From Verrucomicrobiota bacterium (lineage in GTDB: Bacteria > Verrucomicrobiota > Verrucomicrobiia > Opitutales > UBA2995), in contig JAQBYJ010000034.1 of the NCBI GenBank assembly GCA_027622555.1, positions 1 through 46,686 of the forward strand: DNA of 46,686 bases. Reading direction: 5' to 3'. A program made the position numbers and the translations under genes. The notes beneath the pieces are model-generated. The model did not search any database. It worked only from the letters and a program-made list of their open reading frames with translations, and had not been told where the DNA came from. Shown piece after piece: positions 17,920 through 26,125 of this stretch. The stretch's first letter is position 1, and each line of letters opens with the position of its first letter.

Positions 17920-18768
17920 GTGTCAGATGTCCTATCACAGTTTCTTCCCAAAGGTTTTCAGCCAGAGGACGGTATATGTTTAATTGCAGGCAAAGAGTTA
18001 TACCCGGAGCTTATTGCACGACGTATGCGTTCATTGGGTGTTCGCACAACTTTGGTCGCTTACGAAGGTGAAACCCGCGATAGCCTTTACGAATCCTATC
18101 CTGAACAAGATCGCATTCGAATAAAAGTCGGCAAACTCGGCAAAATGCTGAAAACGCTGAAATCTTATAACGTAAGGTGGGCACTGATGGCCGGTCAAAT
18201 TACACCAGGGCGTTTGTTCAAAGGCTTATACCCGGATTTTAAGGCCGTCGCTTTGCTAGCCAAATTGAAGGAGAAAAACGCAGAGACAATCTTTACAGCC
18301 ATCTCCAACGAAATTGCTAACCTAGGCGTTGAGTTACTGGATGCACGAGCGTTTCTAGATGACCAATTGGCGAGCCCTGGCCCAATGACGCCGATTAAAA
18401 AAAAGGTGCGTCCAGAGTTCATCGAGCATGGGATTGAAATCGCCAAAGAAATTGCCCGCCTCGATATAGGCCAGGGGGTTGTCATCAGAAAAGGTACTGT
18501 AGTTGCGGTGGAAGCTTTCGAAGGCACGGATCGCATGTTGAAAAGAGCCGGTTCATTTCAAACCAATCAATTGGTCTTTATCAAAACTGTAAAACCCGGA
18601 CAGGACTACCGCTTTGATGTTCCGGTCTTCGGAATGCGTACTCTCGAGGTTATGAAAGAAGCAGACATTTTGCATGCCTACCTGGAAGCCCATAAGACGA
18701 TTATTCTCGAAAAGGAGAAGGTTCTCAAAACCGCATCTAAGTGGGGAATACAAATTGTAGGCTACTAG
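17920..18768 (+). CDS. lpxI: UDP-2,3-diacylglucosamine pyrophosphatase LpxI
   Basis: LpxI (DUF1009) hydrolyses UDP-2,3-diacylglucosamine to lipid X in lipid A synthesis and replaces LpxH in many bacteria. The 282 residues show both family parts: the N-terminal 'ICLIAGKELYPELIARRMRSLGVRTTLVA' domain and the C-terminal domain with 'DIGQGVVIRKGTVVAVEAFEGTDRMLKRAG' and 'DVPVFGMRTLEVMKEADILHAYLEAHKTIILEKEKVL'. The start is a GTG with no obvious Shine-Dalgarno sequence. It is divergent from tatD. Its presence shows an outer membrane with lipid A. Confidence 0.93.
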   Translation: MSDVLSQFLPKGFQPEDGICLIAGKELYPELIARRMRSLGVRTTLVAYEGETRDSLYESYPEQDRIRIKVGKLGKMLKTLKSYNVRWALMAGQITPGRLFKGLYPDFKAVALLAKLKEKNAETIFTAISNEIANLGVELLDARAFLDDQLASPGPMTPIKKKVRPEFIEHGIEIAKEIARLDIGQGVVIRKGTVVAVEAFEGTDRMLKRAGSFQTNQLVFIKTVKPGQDYRFDVPVFGMRTLEVMKEADILHAYLEAHKTIILEKEKVLKTASKWGIQIVGY

Positions 18769-19054
18769 GTAGCACTACTGCCGAAGAACCTCACTTGCTC
18801 CAATTAACAAGACGGCACTTCCTCCCCCTATTACTGGGAAAACCCAGATAATTCTCGTACCCCACCGGAATGATAGGCGAGGAAAGAAGTACCGCCTGCT
18901 GTTAAAGCACAGGTAAATCCCTGGCTTTGTTAAAAACACCTAACTAAGGGAAAAAAGTATTCGTCGAGGGTTATGAAGAACGATTCAGAATGATTCCTTC
19001 GCAGGTTTTTTACAAACGGAGCACCGGAAAGTCGGGGTTATGGTATCCGTACAG

Positions 19055-19074
19055 AAAAAAGCCCCCGAAGGGGC
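19055..19074 (-). terminator. Minus-strand intrinsic terminator
   Basis: Read on the minus strand, GCCCC-TTCG-GGGGC (19074-19061) is a very stable tetraloop hairpin followed at once by TTTTTT (19060-19055). On the plus strand it lacks a T-tract, so it serves a transcript running leftwards. It follows the stop at 19089 by 14 bases. Confidence 0.85.
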
Positions 19075-19088
19075 AATGTTGTATCCAC

Positions 19089-19187
19089 TTAAGTGGCGTA
19101 TGCTTCAGTTGCCTTGTGGCCTTTGATGATAAAGTGGGTGCTTTCCTCTAAAATTTTTGTCTTCCGATTTACGGCCTGACAGCCATT
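19089..19187 (-). pseudogene. Start-less 32-codon coding-like frame before the terminator
   Basis: On the minus strand a frame of 32 sense codons ends with TAA at 19091-19089, directly before a strong terminator. The translated end (including 'KILEESTHFIIKGHKATEAY') has a natural amino-acid mix and codon choice. The frame has no ATG, GTG or TTG after the upstream TGA (19190-19188). An ATG at 19186 lies one base out of frame and reads MAVRP then stop, so a single-base shift between them would give a protein of about 32 residues starting MAV. It may be a frameshifted small gene, a remnant, or part of a non-coding RNA. I recognise no homologue. Confidence 0.35.
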
Positions 19188-19392
19188 TCAAAGGGTCAAA
19201 CTCCCGTCATAAAGAACTAAAGGATTAAGGCGTTCGTTGCACTTCGTTCACAGCAGAATACGGTTATAAATCCTAGGTTTGGAAATCGGTCCGTCAACGG
19301 CGAATCGATGGTTTCTTAAGAATTTTACTTAGGATGCTTCTAAAAGAAATGAGTTGATCCTGTTGCAAGCTCACACTTAATGACAGCGCATC

Positions 19393-19533
19393 ATGGAGAA
19401 AGAGTCCCAACACGCTGATTCCCAGCAAGAAACCAATGAACCGACGAAGCTAAAGAAACCTTGGCCGATGCGTTGGGTCATTTTCTTTACTGTTATCTAC
19501 CTGGCTATTTATACCTATTGGAGGTTCAAATAA
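19393..19533 (+). CDS. 46-residue single-span membrane protein upstream of argA
   Basis: A short protein with a charged, hydrophilic N-terminal part (residues 1-22, rich in E, Q, K) and one membrane span at about 27-43 ('MRWVIFFTVIYLAIYTYW'), ending RFK. The stop is one base before the argA ATG. The argA Shine-Dalgarno sequence GGAGG (19520-19524) is inside its last codons, so the two are translationally coupled. No family recognised. The clear hydrophilic-then-span layout and the tight join to argA support a real gene. Confidence 0.6.
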   Translation: MEKESQHADSQQETNEPTKLKKPWPMRWVIFFTVIYLAIYTYWRFK

Positions 19534-19534
19534 G

Positions 19535-20845
19535 ATGGCTGATCTAACACCAGAACCCATTTCCGAAATAAAACCGAATGATTTGCGAGGCATTCTGAAA
19601 TACGTTCCCATGTTTCAGAACCAAACTTTTGTTATTTCGGTGGATGGTCGCATCGTTGAAGATCCGTTATTTAACAACCTGTTGCTCGATATTGCCGTCC
19701 TAAGAAACTTACATATCAAAATTATTCTGGTTTATGGAATTGGACGACCCTTGCGAAACCTGGCCAAGGAAAATCAAACCGTTATTTCAGATATGCACGG
19801 CACAGGAGTCGTGGATGATGAAACTTTGAAACTTGCAACCAAGGCAGCCGGAAACCTTTCGCATCACATTATGCAGGGTCTAACAAAAATGGGCATAAAG
19901 TGTGCGACTACCAATGCCGTTCGGGCAACACCCGTTGGGGTAATCAAAGGAGAGGATCAACTGAATTTAGGAAAAGTAGATAAAGTAGATAACGAGGCTC
20001 TCATGCAATTGTTAGGCAACCACATGGTACCCGTGATTTCACCTATCGCATTTGACCGGGATGGTGGCAGCTTGAGAATTGATTCTGATCATCTGGCTAC
20101 GGAGGTCGCCGTGGCAATTGCGGCATCGAAGATTTTATTCATAACTTCTCACAGCGGCTTAACTGTAAATGAAACCTTTTACCGGGCCCTTGAAACGGAA
20201 CAGTTGCGAAAGCTTTATAAAGAAAACGAATCAACACTTGATCCGGCTATACAAAGAAAATGCAAATACGCCTTGCGAGCACTCGATGGCGGAGTAGCGC
20301 GTGTTCACATTCTAGACGGCTTGGAAGCAGATAGCCTGCTCAATGAAATCTTTTCATCGGTAGGAGTCGGAACGCTTTTCTATAACCATGAATATCAAAA
20401 AATTCGGTGGGCCAGAGCGTCCGATGCGCAAAACCTTTTTGATCTGGCTCGCGATCCAACCGAGACAGAAGAACTTGCCAAACGCTCACTGCGTGAAATT
20501 GAAGAGCGGATTGACTCCTACTTTGTTTACGAAATTGATGGGTACATTCTCGGTTGCGGAAGTTTGGTTTCGTTTCCACATTCGAGCACCTTCGAAATTG
20601 CATCCCTTATAGTAAAGCAAACCCAGATTGGAAAAGGTCTCGGCCAAAAACTCGTCAAATTTGCTGAAGAAGAAGCCGTAAAAAAGGGAGGAACAAAACT
20701 AGTGGCGTTAAGTACCCAAACATTCGCGTTCTTTACCAAAAAATGCGGTTTCAAAGAAGGCACCATCAACGACCTTCCGTCTATTCGTGCGGAACAGTTG
20801 AAAACAAGCCAACGAAATTCAAAAGTCCTGGTTAAGCAATTATAG
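19535..20845 (+). CDS. argA: Amino-acid N-acetyltransferase (N-acetylglutamate synthase)
   Basis: First step of arginine synthesis, acetyl transfer from acetyl-CoA to glutamate. The 436 residues combine an amino-acid-kinase-like domain (about 10-285; 'FVISVDGRIVEDPLFNNLLLDIAVLRNLHIKIILVYG', 'VPVISPIAFDRDG', 'LRALDGGVARVHILDG') with a GNAT acetyltransferase domain (about 290-430; 'FEIASLIVKQTQIGKGLGQKLV' is the acetyl-CoA loop). This is the classical ArgA fusion, in which the kinase-like part usually binds arginine for feedback inhibition. GGAGG lies 10 bases before the ATG, within the preceding small membrane gene. No other arg gene is in the window. Confidence 0.94.
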   Translation: MADLTPEPISEIKPNDLRGILKYVPMFQNQTFVISVDGRIVEDPLFNNLLLDIAVLRNLHIKIILVYGIGRPLRNLAKENQTVISDMHGTGVVDDETLKLATKAAGNLSHHIMQGLTKMGIKCATTNAVRATPVGVIKGEDQLNLGKVDKVDNEALMQLLGNHMVPVISPIAFDRDGGSLRIDSDHLATEVAVAIAASKILFITSHSGLTVNETFYRALETEQLRKLYKENESTLDPAIQRKCKYALRALDGGVARVHILDGLEADSLLNEIFSSVGVGTLFYNHEYQKIRWARASDAQNLFDLARDPTETEELAKRSLREIEERIDSYFVYEIDGYILGCGSLVSFPHSSTFEIASLIVKQTQIGKGLGQKLVKFAEEEAVKKGGTKLVALSTQTFAFFTKKCGFKEGTINDLPSIRAEQLKTSQRNSKVLVKQL

Positions 20846-20928
20846 TAAGGGATTGATCGGCGATTCCTGTAACTTGAACCATATTCCCATCTCTACTCTG
20901 GCATACCCGTTAGCTGAAATAATCAGAC

Positions 20929-22347
20929 TTATCTTCCTTTTAGAACCCGCAAATATTCATTCAGTGGTTCTCCGAAAGATCCATTCGTAAACAGTAAAAC
21001 GAGTCGTTTCTTTGCGCCTTCCATCGAGATCAGTTCTTCAAACAATTCCTCTTTTGAATGGTATGCTTTCGCCGAAAGACAAACTGTCGAAAGTGATTCC
21101 ACCATCGCACCCGAATCAATCCGTTGTTCGTCCGTGTATGCTTCTCCGCGATGTACCGGAGCAATCAATACTCTGTCTGCGTAAGCGAGCGAACCCGTAA
21201 ATTCCTTTTGAAGCACCTTAGTGGCAGAAGTGTTACTCCGCGGCTCAAAAACAGCCACCACCTCACACTCATCGTAACAATTCTTATAAGACTCCAGGCA
21301 CAAACGAATCGCAGTTGGGTGGTGGGCAAAGTCTTCAATTACTTTAAGTTTATCAGAATCAAAAAGCACATCCTGTCGACGAGCGACCCCTTGGTAATCT
21401 GAAACGTTGGCAGCTTTTAAGAATGATCCGGGATTGCCTCGATCCGAAACAAACCCGGCTGCCAGAAGTGCCATCGCCGTATTCCGAGCATTGAAGATTC
21501 CGTTTAGCTTAGTTTCAAAGAATACAGTTTCTCCTGATTCCAATCGAATTGAAAAACGACTTCGACCAGGGGTTTCCTGGAAGTCTGATATAACAAAATC
21601 GTTTCCTTCGCCCAGCCCGACAAAGCGGACTGTGGTCCAACTGACCGGAAGTAATTCTCGAATCACCGGATCGTCACCATTCGCAAGAATCACACCATTA
21701 TCTGGAACAATACGTATAAGGTGATTAAATGTCCGCTTCACATCTGTGAGGTCACGAAAAATATCCGCATGATCAAACTCTACATTATTAATTACCAAGA
21801 CATCGGGCCGATAGTGAATAAACTTACTTCGCTTGTCAAAAAACGCGGAGTCGTATTCATCTCCCTCTAACACAAATGGACTGTTTTCAGCTCCCAATTC
21901 CGATCCAGAGGACAAGGAGTAAGGAACTCCACCAACAAGCCATCCTGGATTACTGCCCGCCTCTTTTAACAACCAGGCAGCCAACGCTGTTGTGGTCGTC
22001 TTTCCGTGAGTTCCGGTTATCACCACCCGCGGTCTTCCTTTCAGTAGCTTGCCTCCGATTATTTCAGGCAGACTCACAGTAGGATAACGCTTCGTCCGAA
22101 GCAAATACTCTACCTCAGGATTTCCTCGCGTAACCGCATTTCCGACCACAACTAGCTCAGGCTCAAACCATATTAAATTCTCTTCATCCCAGCCGTGAAA
22201 AATCTCGACACCAGCATCCCCTAAAACAGTGCTCATGGGAGGGTAAATCCCCGTATCCGAACCACCGACAACGTGGCCAGCGCGCTGCATCAACACAGCC
22301 ACATTACCCATCGCAGTACCACAGATGCCTAAGAAATAGATCCTCAT
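20929..22347 (-). CDS. mpl: UDP-N-acetylmuramate:L-Ala-gamma-D-Glu-meso-DAP ligase
   Basis: Recycles the murein tripeptide by joining it to UDP-MurNAc. The 472 residues have the Mur-ligase layout: N-terminal Rossmann part 'IYFLGICGTAMGNVAVLMQRAGHVVGGSD', ATP loop GTHGKTTTT at 112-120, 'LEGDEYDSAFFDKRSKFIHYRPDVLVINNVEFDHADIF', and the C-terminal 'EDFAHHPTAIRLCLES'. 'GDEYDSAFFDKRSKF' is the feature separating Mpl from MurC. It implies peptidoglycan with meso-diaminopimelate and active cell-wall recycling. Stands alone on the minus strand. Confidence 0.95.
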   Translation of the reverse strand: MRIYFLGICGTAMGNVAVLMQRAGHVVGGSDTGIYPPMSTVLGDAGVEIFHGWDEENLIWFEPELVVVGNAVTRGNPEVEYLLRTKRYPTVSLPEIIGGKLLKGRPRVVITGTHGKTTTTALAAWLLKEAGSNPGWLVGGVPYSLSSGSELGAENSPFVLEGDEYDSAFFDKRSKFIHYRPDVLVINNVEFDHADIFRDLTDVKRTFNHLIRIVPDNGVILANGDDPVIRELLPVSWTTVRFVGLGEGNDFVISDFQETPGRSRFSIRLESGETVFFETKLNGIFNARNTAMALLAAGFVSDRGNPGSFLKAANVSDYQGVARRQDVLFDSDKLKVIEDFAHHPTAIRLCLESYKNCYDECEVVAVFEPRSNTSATKVLQKEFTGSLAYADRVLIAPVHRGEAYTDEQRIDSGAMVESLSTVCLSAKAYHSKEELFEELISMEGAKKRLVLLFTNGSFGEPLNEYLRVLKGR

Positions 22348-22497
22348 TCAACTGCCAAGATCGCCATTTCAAAGGCAAAGAATCAAGAGTAGAGTTTGAG
22401 ATAGCCCACTAAGTGCAATTTAAGACTTAAGACTCCTCTAAAAAATACGATAATTCCAATTAGCTCCGATCATCTATATTCGATGACCTGGATTTTT

Positions 22498-22548
22498 AAG
22501 CTGACAGCTTGAGGATGGCATATCTCAATCAGTTTGATTATTGAGATA
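22498..22548 (+). promoter_or_regulatory. Inverted repeats just upstream of the arginine-phosphatase-like gene
   Basis: Two symmetrical sites. AAGCTG-A-CAGCTT spans 22498-22510. A perfect 9-bp inverted repeat, TATCTCAAT (22521-22529) and ATTGAGATA (22540-22548) with a ten-base spacer, ends two bases before the TTG start at 22551. The second could be an operator or an mRNA hairpin covering the ribosome-binding region. No clear -35/-10 pair was identified. Confidence 0.4.
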
Positions 22549-22550
22549 AG

Positions 22551-23048
22551 TTGAGCAAATCAGTGACAGGAACTTTATTATTTATTTGTACCGGAAACAC
22601 CTGCCGCAGTCCTATGGCGGAAAGGTTGGTGAAGCATGCACTCGAGGCTGAAGGTGCGCCACTGAAGGGTCTGGTTGTTCAATCAGCGGGGATTTCTGCA
22701 GGGAATGGTTATCCGGCCTCATCGAATTCTATAGCTGCATTAAAAAAAGTGGGGATAGATTTAAACGACCATTCTTCGAAACAGACCTCCGAATCTTTGT
22801 TGGAATCCGCCGATTTCATTTTTGGAATGACTAGCAGCCATTTGGATTCGGTGAACTATTACTTGGGTGAGGATGCTGAGGATAAAACGTTTCTGATGCG
22901 GGAGTTTATCGAAGGAACTCACGACAAAGAGATTTCCGATCCATTCGGAGGAAATTTCACTGAGTACGAAAACGCACGCGACTCAATGGTTGAAGCCATC
23001 CCGGGCTTAATCCAATTTCTAAAAACAAAATTCCCAAGCACAGAATGA
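22551..23048 (+). CDS. Low-molecular-weight phosphatase, YwlE-like protein-arginine phosphatase type
   Basis: A 165-residue phosphatase with the P-loop C13-TGNT-C18-R19-S20 and the general acid D130 in DPFGG. Ordinary low-molecular-weight tyrosine phosphatases have a bulky residue (CLGNICRS), whereas B. subtilis YwlE has a threonine after the nucleophile (CTGNTCRSP), known to favour phosphoarginine. This protein has exactly CTGNTCRSPMAE. The start is a TTG at 22551; a GTG at 22563 is a plausible alternative that removes four residues. It overlaps rpiB by four bases, the same pairing as ywlE-ywlF in Bacillus. No arginine kinase (McsB) is in view. Confidence 0.85.
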   Translation: MSKSVTGTLLFICTGNTCRSPMAERLVKHALEAEGAPLKGLVVQSAGISAGNGYPASSNSIAALKKVGIDLNDHSSKQTSESLLESADFIFGMTSSHLDSVNYYLGEDAEDKTFLMREFIEGTHDKEISDPFGGNFTEYENARDSMVEAIPGLIQFLKTKFPSTE

Positions 23049-23479
23049 AGATCAGCGTAGGAACCGACCACGGGGGTGTGGAGATTCGCCAGAAGATTGT
23101 AGATTTCCTGAAAAGCGAAGGGCACGAAGTGAACGACCATGGAGCCTTCAATGAACAATCGGTGGATTATCCAGATTACGCACAACTGGTCTGTCACGAC
23201 GTTGTAAGCAATGAGGCCCATTTCGGCGTGCTTATCTGCAAATCCGGCATTGGTATGAGCATTTGCGCAAATAAAGTTCCGGGTATTCGAGCAGCTCTAG
23301 TAGGCTATGACGAGGATGCCAGCATGACACGCCTGCACAATAACTCCAATGTGTTGGTACTTCCCGGGAAGCACACGACAGACGAGCAAGCTTATCATAG
23401 GATCAAAGCGTTCCTGGAAACCGAGTTCGAAGGAGGCCGTCATGCACGGAGAGTCGATAAAATGGAGCCACGATGCTAG
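23045..23479 (+). CDS. rpiB: Ribose-5-phosphate isomerase B
   Basis: Interconverts ribose 5-phosphate and ribulose 5-phosphate in the pentose phosphate pathway. The 144 residues have D8-H9 in 'GTDHGGVEIR', the catalytic cysteine C65 in 'GVLICKSGIGMSICANK', and 'IRAALVGYDEDASMTRLHNNSNVLVLPG'. The usual G-T after the cysteine is K-S here, a change near the active site that could alter sugar preference towards the LacAB-like side. The ATG overlaps the phosphatase stop by four bases. Confidence 0.93.
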   Translation: MKISVGTDHGGVEIRQKIVDFLKSEGHEVNDHGAFNEQSVDYPDYAQLVCHDVVSNEAHFGVLICKSGIGMSICANKVPGIRAALVGYDEDASMTRLHNNSNVLVLPGKHTTDEQAYHRIKAFLETEFEGGRHARRVDKMEPRC

Positions 23480-23573
23480 TTCCCATTTGAAGGCTTAAGA
23501 TGGAGCTATTCGGAAAGTAATATTATTTTAGAATTGAAACACACTCCAAGAAAACCATCTATTTCCCCACAAC

Positions 23574-24344
23574 ATGACTGTTTGTAAATCCAAGGTCCGG
23601 CTCTCGAACAAAGGTTTTACCTTGGTTGAGATGATCACCGTGATCACTATAATCGGGATTTTAGCGGCTCTACTGTTTCCAACTATCACTAGTTACCTCA
23701 GACGAGGACAACGCACACAATCTTTGAATAGCCTGAAACAAATTTCAGGGGCCTATTTCCAATACAGGTCTGACAATAACGGGCGAAACCTCCCTCTTCG
23801 TATTTCCAAAAACCCGGCTTCCGGCCAAGATGCTGTTTTCGAAATTAACAGCGTTTACCATATCGCCTACGAATTTGCGTGGCGTGGCTATCTTAACGAT
23901 GGGACCGTTTACCAAATCCCCACTGACCTGCACGTAGAACAACAAGGAGCATTTCCTCAATCGGTGGCTGAGCGAGATTCGACGGATGCGCCCTGGATTA
24001 TTACGCAAAGCTTTTCCAATGCCCCAATTAGCTTCGACCTGGTTGCGGGGCTCTCATCCAACGCGCCCTCTTCTACTCCAGTTGCATTGACTCGGGGCCT
24101 GGATCCCCAAACCGGTGAATGGAGCAGCGACGAAAGCGTATCTCCCTACGGTGCCGATGGAGGTCATATTGCGTTTCTCGATGGTCATGTTGAATGGTTC
24201 AACAATATTAGCGGAGAACTCACCAATCCGATCACCAGAAAACCGGCAAACTCTATTCTTCAATCCATCTCCCAAGGCGCACAGTTCTTTGGAGATCCTG
24301 ACAAAAGCCTACTTGAAGGCAAAGAAGGTGTTTCTGGAAATTAA
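23574..24344 (+). CDS. Type IV pilin-like / pseudopilin protein with H-X9-DG-type motif
   Basis: A 256-residue exported protein with a class III prepilin signal. G14|F15 is the prepilin peptidase cleavage site and E19 the conserved +5 glutamate in 'GFTLVEMITVITIIGILAALLFPTI', the membrane helix. The body ends with 'GGHIAFLDGHVEWFNN', the motif of planctomycete and verrucomicrobial pseudopilins (DUF1559-like group). Such proteins are abundant in PVC bacteria; their role, whether secretion or surface fibres, is mostly untested. No secretion-system genes are nearby, so it is an orphan. Confidence 0.85.
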   Translation: MTVCKSKVRLSNKGFTLVEMITVITIIGILAALLFPTITSYLRRGQRTQSLNSLKQISGAYFQYRSDNNGRNLPLRISKNPASGQDAVFEINSVYHIAYEFAWRGYLNDGTVYQIPTDLHVEQQGAFPQSVAERDSTDAPWIITQSFSNAPISFDLVAGLSSNAPSSTPVALTRGLDPQTGEWSSDESVSPYGADGGHIAFLDGHVEWFNNISGELTNPITRKPANSILQSISQGAQFFGDPDKSLLEGKEGVSGN

Positions 24345-24391
24345 TATTTCCATCACCGTTAAGAAACCCGGCGGCAAGCCTTACTACCATT

Positions 24392-26059
24392 ATGACTGAA
24401 CCTATCTATGTCATTGGCCACAAGAATCCCGATGCGGATTCAATCTGCTCAGCCATTGCTTATGCAGATTTCAAAAACAAAATTACCGAATCGAATAACT
24501 ATGTCGCAGCCCGATGCGGTAACTCAAATGCCCGGATAGATGTAATTCTTGATTACTTTAAGGCACCATTGCCGAAGTTCATCGGCGACCTAACCCCTCG
24601 ATTGAAGGACATTATGATCACAGATGTTCGATCAGTAAAACCGGGAGCAACGTGCATCGAGGCGCTGGAGGTGATCGATGAATTTGATGTTCGGGCTCTT
24701 CCTGTTCTTGAAGAAAACGGCCATGTCCATGGTTTGATTTCAATTTTTGAAATGGGAGAGTTTTTCGTACCAAAGATCCGTGAACCTCGCTCAATGCGTC
24801 GGGTGGTCACCTCTGTGAGAGCGATTATAAACGCAACCAATTCGGAAATTCTCAGCATCAATGAGCCTGATAAAGTGGAAGAGATGTTTGTACGCGTAGG
24901 GGCGATGGATATCCGGTCGTTTGGTAAATTTACTGACGATGAAAAAATCCTTCCTAAACATAGCATAATCGTGGTCGGAGATCGTTACGATATTCAGTCC
25001 AAGTCAATTTATAGCGGTGTTCGATTATTGGTTATAACAGGTGGTCTTGAGGTCGATCCAGAGATAGTCGAGCTGGCCAAAGAAAAGGGAGTTAACCTGA
25101 TCGTTAGTCCTTTCGATTCAGCTACCACTGCATGGACCATCCGATCGGCCACTTTGGTTGACGATATGATAGACACCAAAATCTCAAAGTTTAGTCCTGA
25201 GGAATTGGTCAAAGATATTCGACGCAGAACAGCCATGATTCATAACCCCATTTATTTTGTAATGGGAGATGGCGATAAGATGCTGGGAGTTTTCAGTAAA
25301 ACGGACCTTCTACGTCCCACCAAGACCAAGATCATTCTGGTCGATCACAATGAAGTTGGTCAAGCTGTACAAGGTGCATCGGAAGTTAATATCTTGGAAA
25401 TAATTGATCATCACCGCCTTGGAAATACACCCACTTCTCAACCCATTTTATTCATTAATGAACCGGTCGGATCCACCTGCACTATCGTAGCCGATCAATT
25501 CCAAAGATATGATAAAACGCCGTCACCGGAAATTGCGGGTATTATGATGTCAGGAATCATTTCCGATACCCTACACCTCAATAGTCCAACATCGACTCCA
25601 AAGGATAAACAAATCCTGGATTGGTTATCGTCCATTGCCGGTGTTGACTCAACAGAGCTATCTCAAGTTATTTTCAGTGCTGGCTCCATCATTGTGTCGA
25701 ACGAGCCGGAGGATGTTATAACGGCTGACCAAAAATTCTACAGCGACGACGAAATACGTTATTCGGTATCTCAAGTTGAAGAATTGGGAATGGAGAATTT
25801 TTGGGGAAAGAAGGAGACACTACTTGAAGCGTTGTTCGAATTTAGAAAAAAAGAGGATCTTTATATCGCCGCTTTATTGGTAACCGATATCAATTCCCAA
25901 AACTCCCTGCTACTCATTGCAGCAGAACACGAGTTTCTTGATCAGATTTCCTACCCGATTGTTGAGTCAAATTGTATTTTTGACCTACCAGGTATCGTTT
26001 CACGTAAAAAGCAGCTTATTCCCTACTTAACTGGAATATTGGAATCCTCGCCAAAATAA
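24392..26059 (+). CDS. Manganese-dependent inorganic pyrophosphatase with CBS and DRTGG domains
   Basis: A family II pyrophosphatase that hydrolyses PPi to phosphate. The 555 residues start with the metal motif 'IGHKNPDADS' (H10, D14, D16). A regulatory insert follows: one CBS part (about 68-125), a DRTGG-like region (about 150-240) and a second CBS part ('DIRRRTAMIHNPIYFVMGDGDKMLGVFSKTDLL'). The DHH catalytic half then resumes with 'IILVDHNEVGQ' and 'IIDHHRLG', ending in a DHHA2 domain. In clostridial relatives the CBS insert binds adenine nucleotides, so AMP/ADP inhibition and ATP or Ap4A activation are likely. Simple PPases lack the insert and have about 310 residues. Confidence 0.93.
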   Translation: MTEPIYVIGHKNPDADSICSAIAYADFKNKITESNNYVAARCGNSNARIDVILDYFKAPLPKFIGDLTPRLKDIMITDVRSVKPGATCIEALEVIDEFDVRALPVLEENGHVHGLISIFEMGEFFVPKIREPRSMRRVVTSVRAIINATNSEILSINEPDKVEEMFVRVGAMDIRSFGKFTDDEKILPKHSIIVVGDRYDIQSKSIYSGVRLLVITGGLEVDPEIVELAKEKGVNLIVSPFDSATTAWTIRSATLVDDMIDTKISKFSPEELVKDIRRRTAMIHNPIYFVMGDGDKMLGVFSKTDLLRPTKTKIILVDHNEVGQAVQGASEVNILEIIDHHRLGNTPTSQPILFINEPVGSTCTIVADQFQRYDKTPSPEIAGIMMSGIISDTLHLNSPTSTPKDKQILDWLSSIAGVDSTELSQVIFSAGSIIVSNEPEDVITADQKFYSDDEIRYSVSQVEELGMENFWGKKETLLEALFEFRKKEDLYIAALLVTDINSQNSLLLIAAEHEFLDQISYPIVESNCIFDLPGIVSRKKQLIPYLTGILESSPK

Positions 26060-26125
26060 CCCTTTGGAGAATGTCCAGGCTTCACAACTGCCTAAAGCAG
26101 GTAGTGATATTCCCCGAAACCTGCA

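Larger units (their letters stand above)
18769..19392 (+). other. 624-base stretch without a recognised gene
   Basis: Between lpxI and the 46-residue membrane protein I find no normal open frame, tRNA or known structured RNA. What it holds is a minus-strand intrinsic terminator (19055-19074), a start-less coding-like frame ending just before it (19089-19187, minus), and a CCACTTAAGTGG palindrome (19085-19096) over that frame's stop codon. The part 18769-19050 has a few short hairpins but nothing I can name. It could be a decayed gene or a small-RNA locus. Confidence 0.5.

Noticed and set aside
18880-18905. GAGGAAAG-type string in the non-genic stretch, suggesting RNase P RNA
   Set aside because: Only this short match is present; the other conserved RNase P RNA elements and pairing regions are missing. 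tmRNA, 6S and SRP RNA cores were also looked for and not found.
22515-22544. Nine-codon frame (MAYLNQFDY) before the phosphatase, as a leader peptide
   Set aside because: The nearby GAGG is too close to the ATG to work as a ribosome-binding site, and no attenuator follows.
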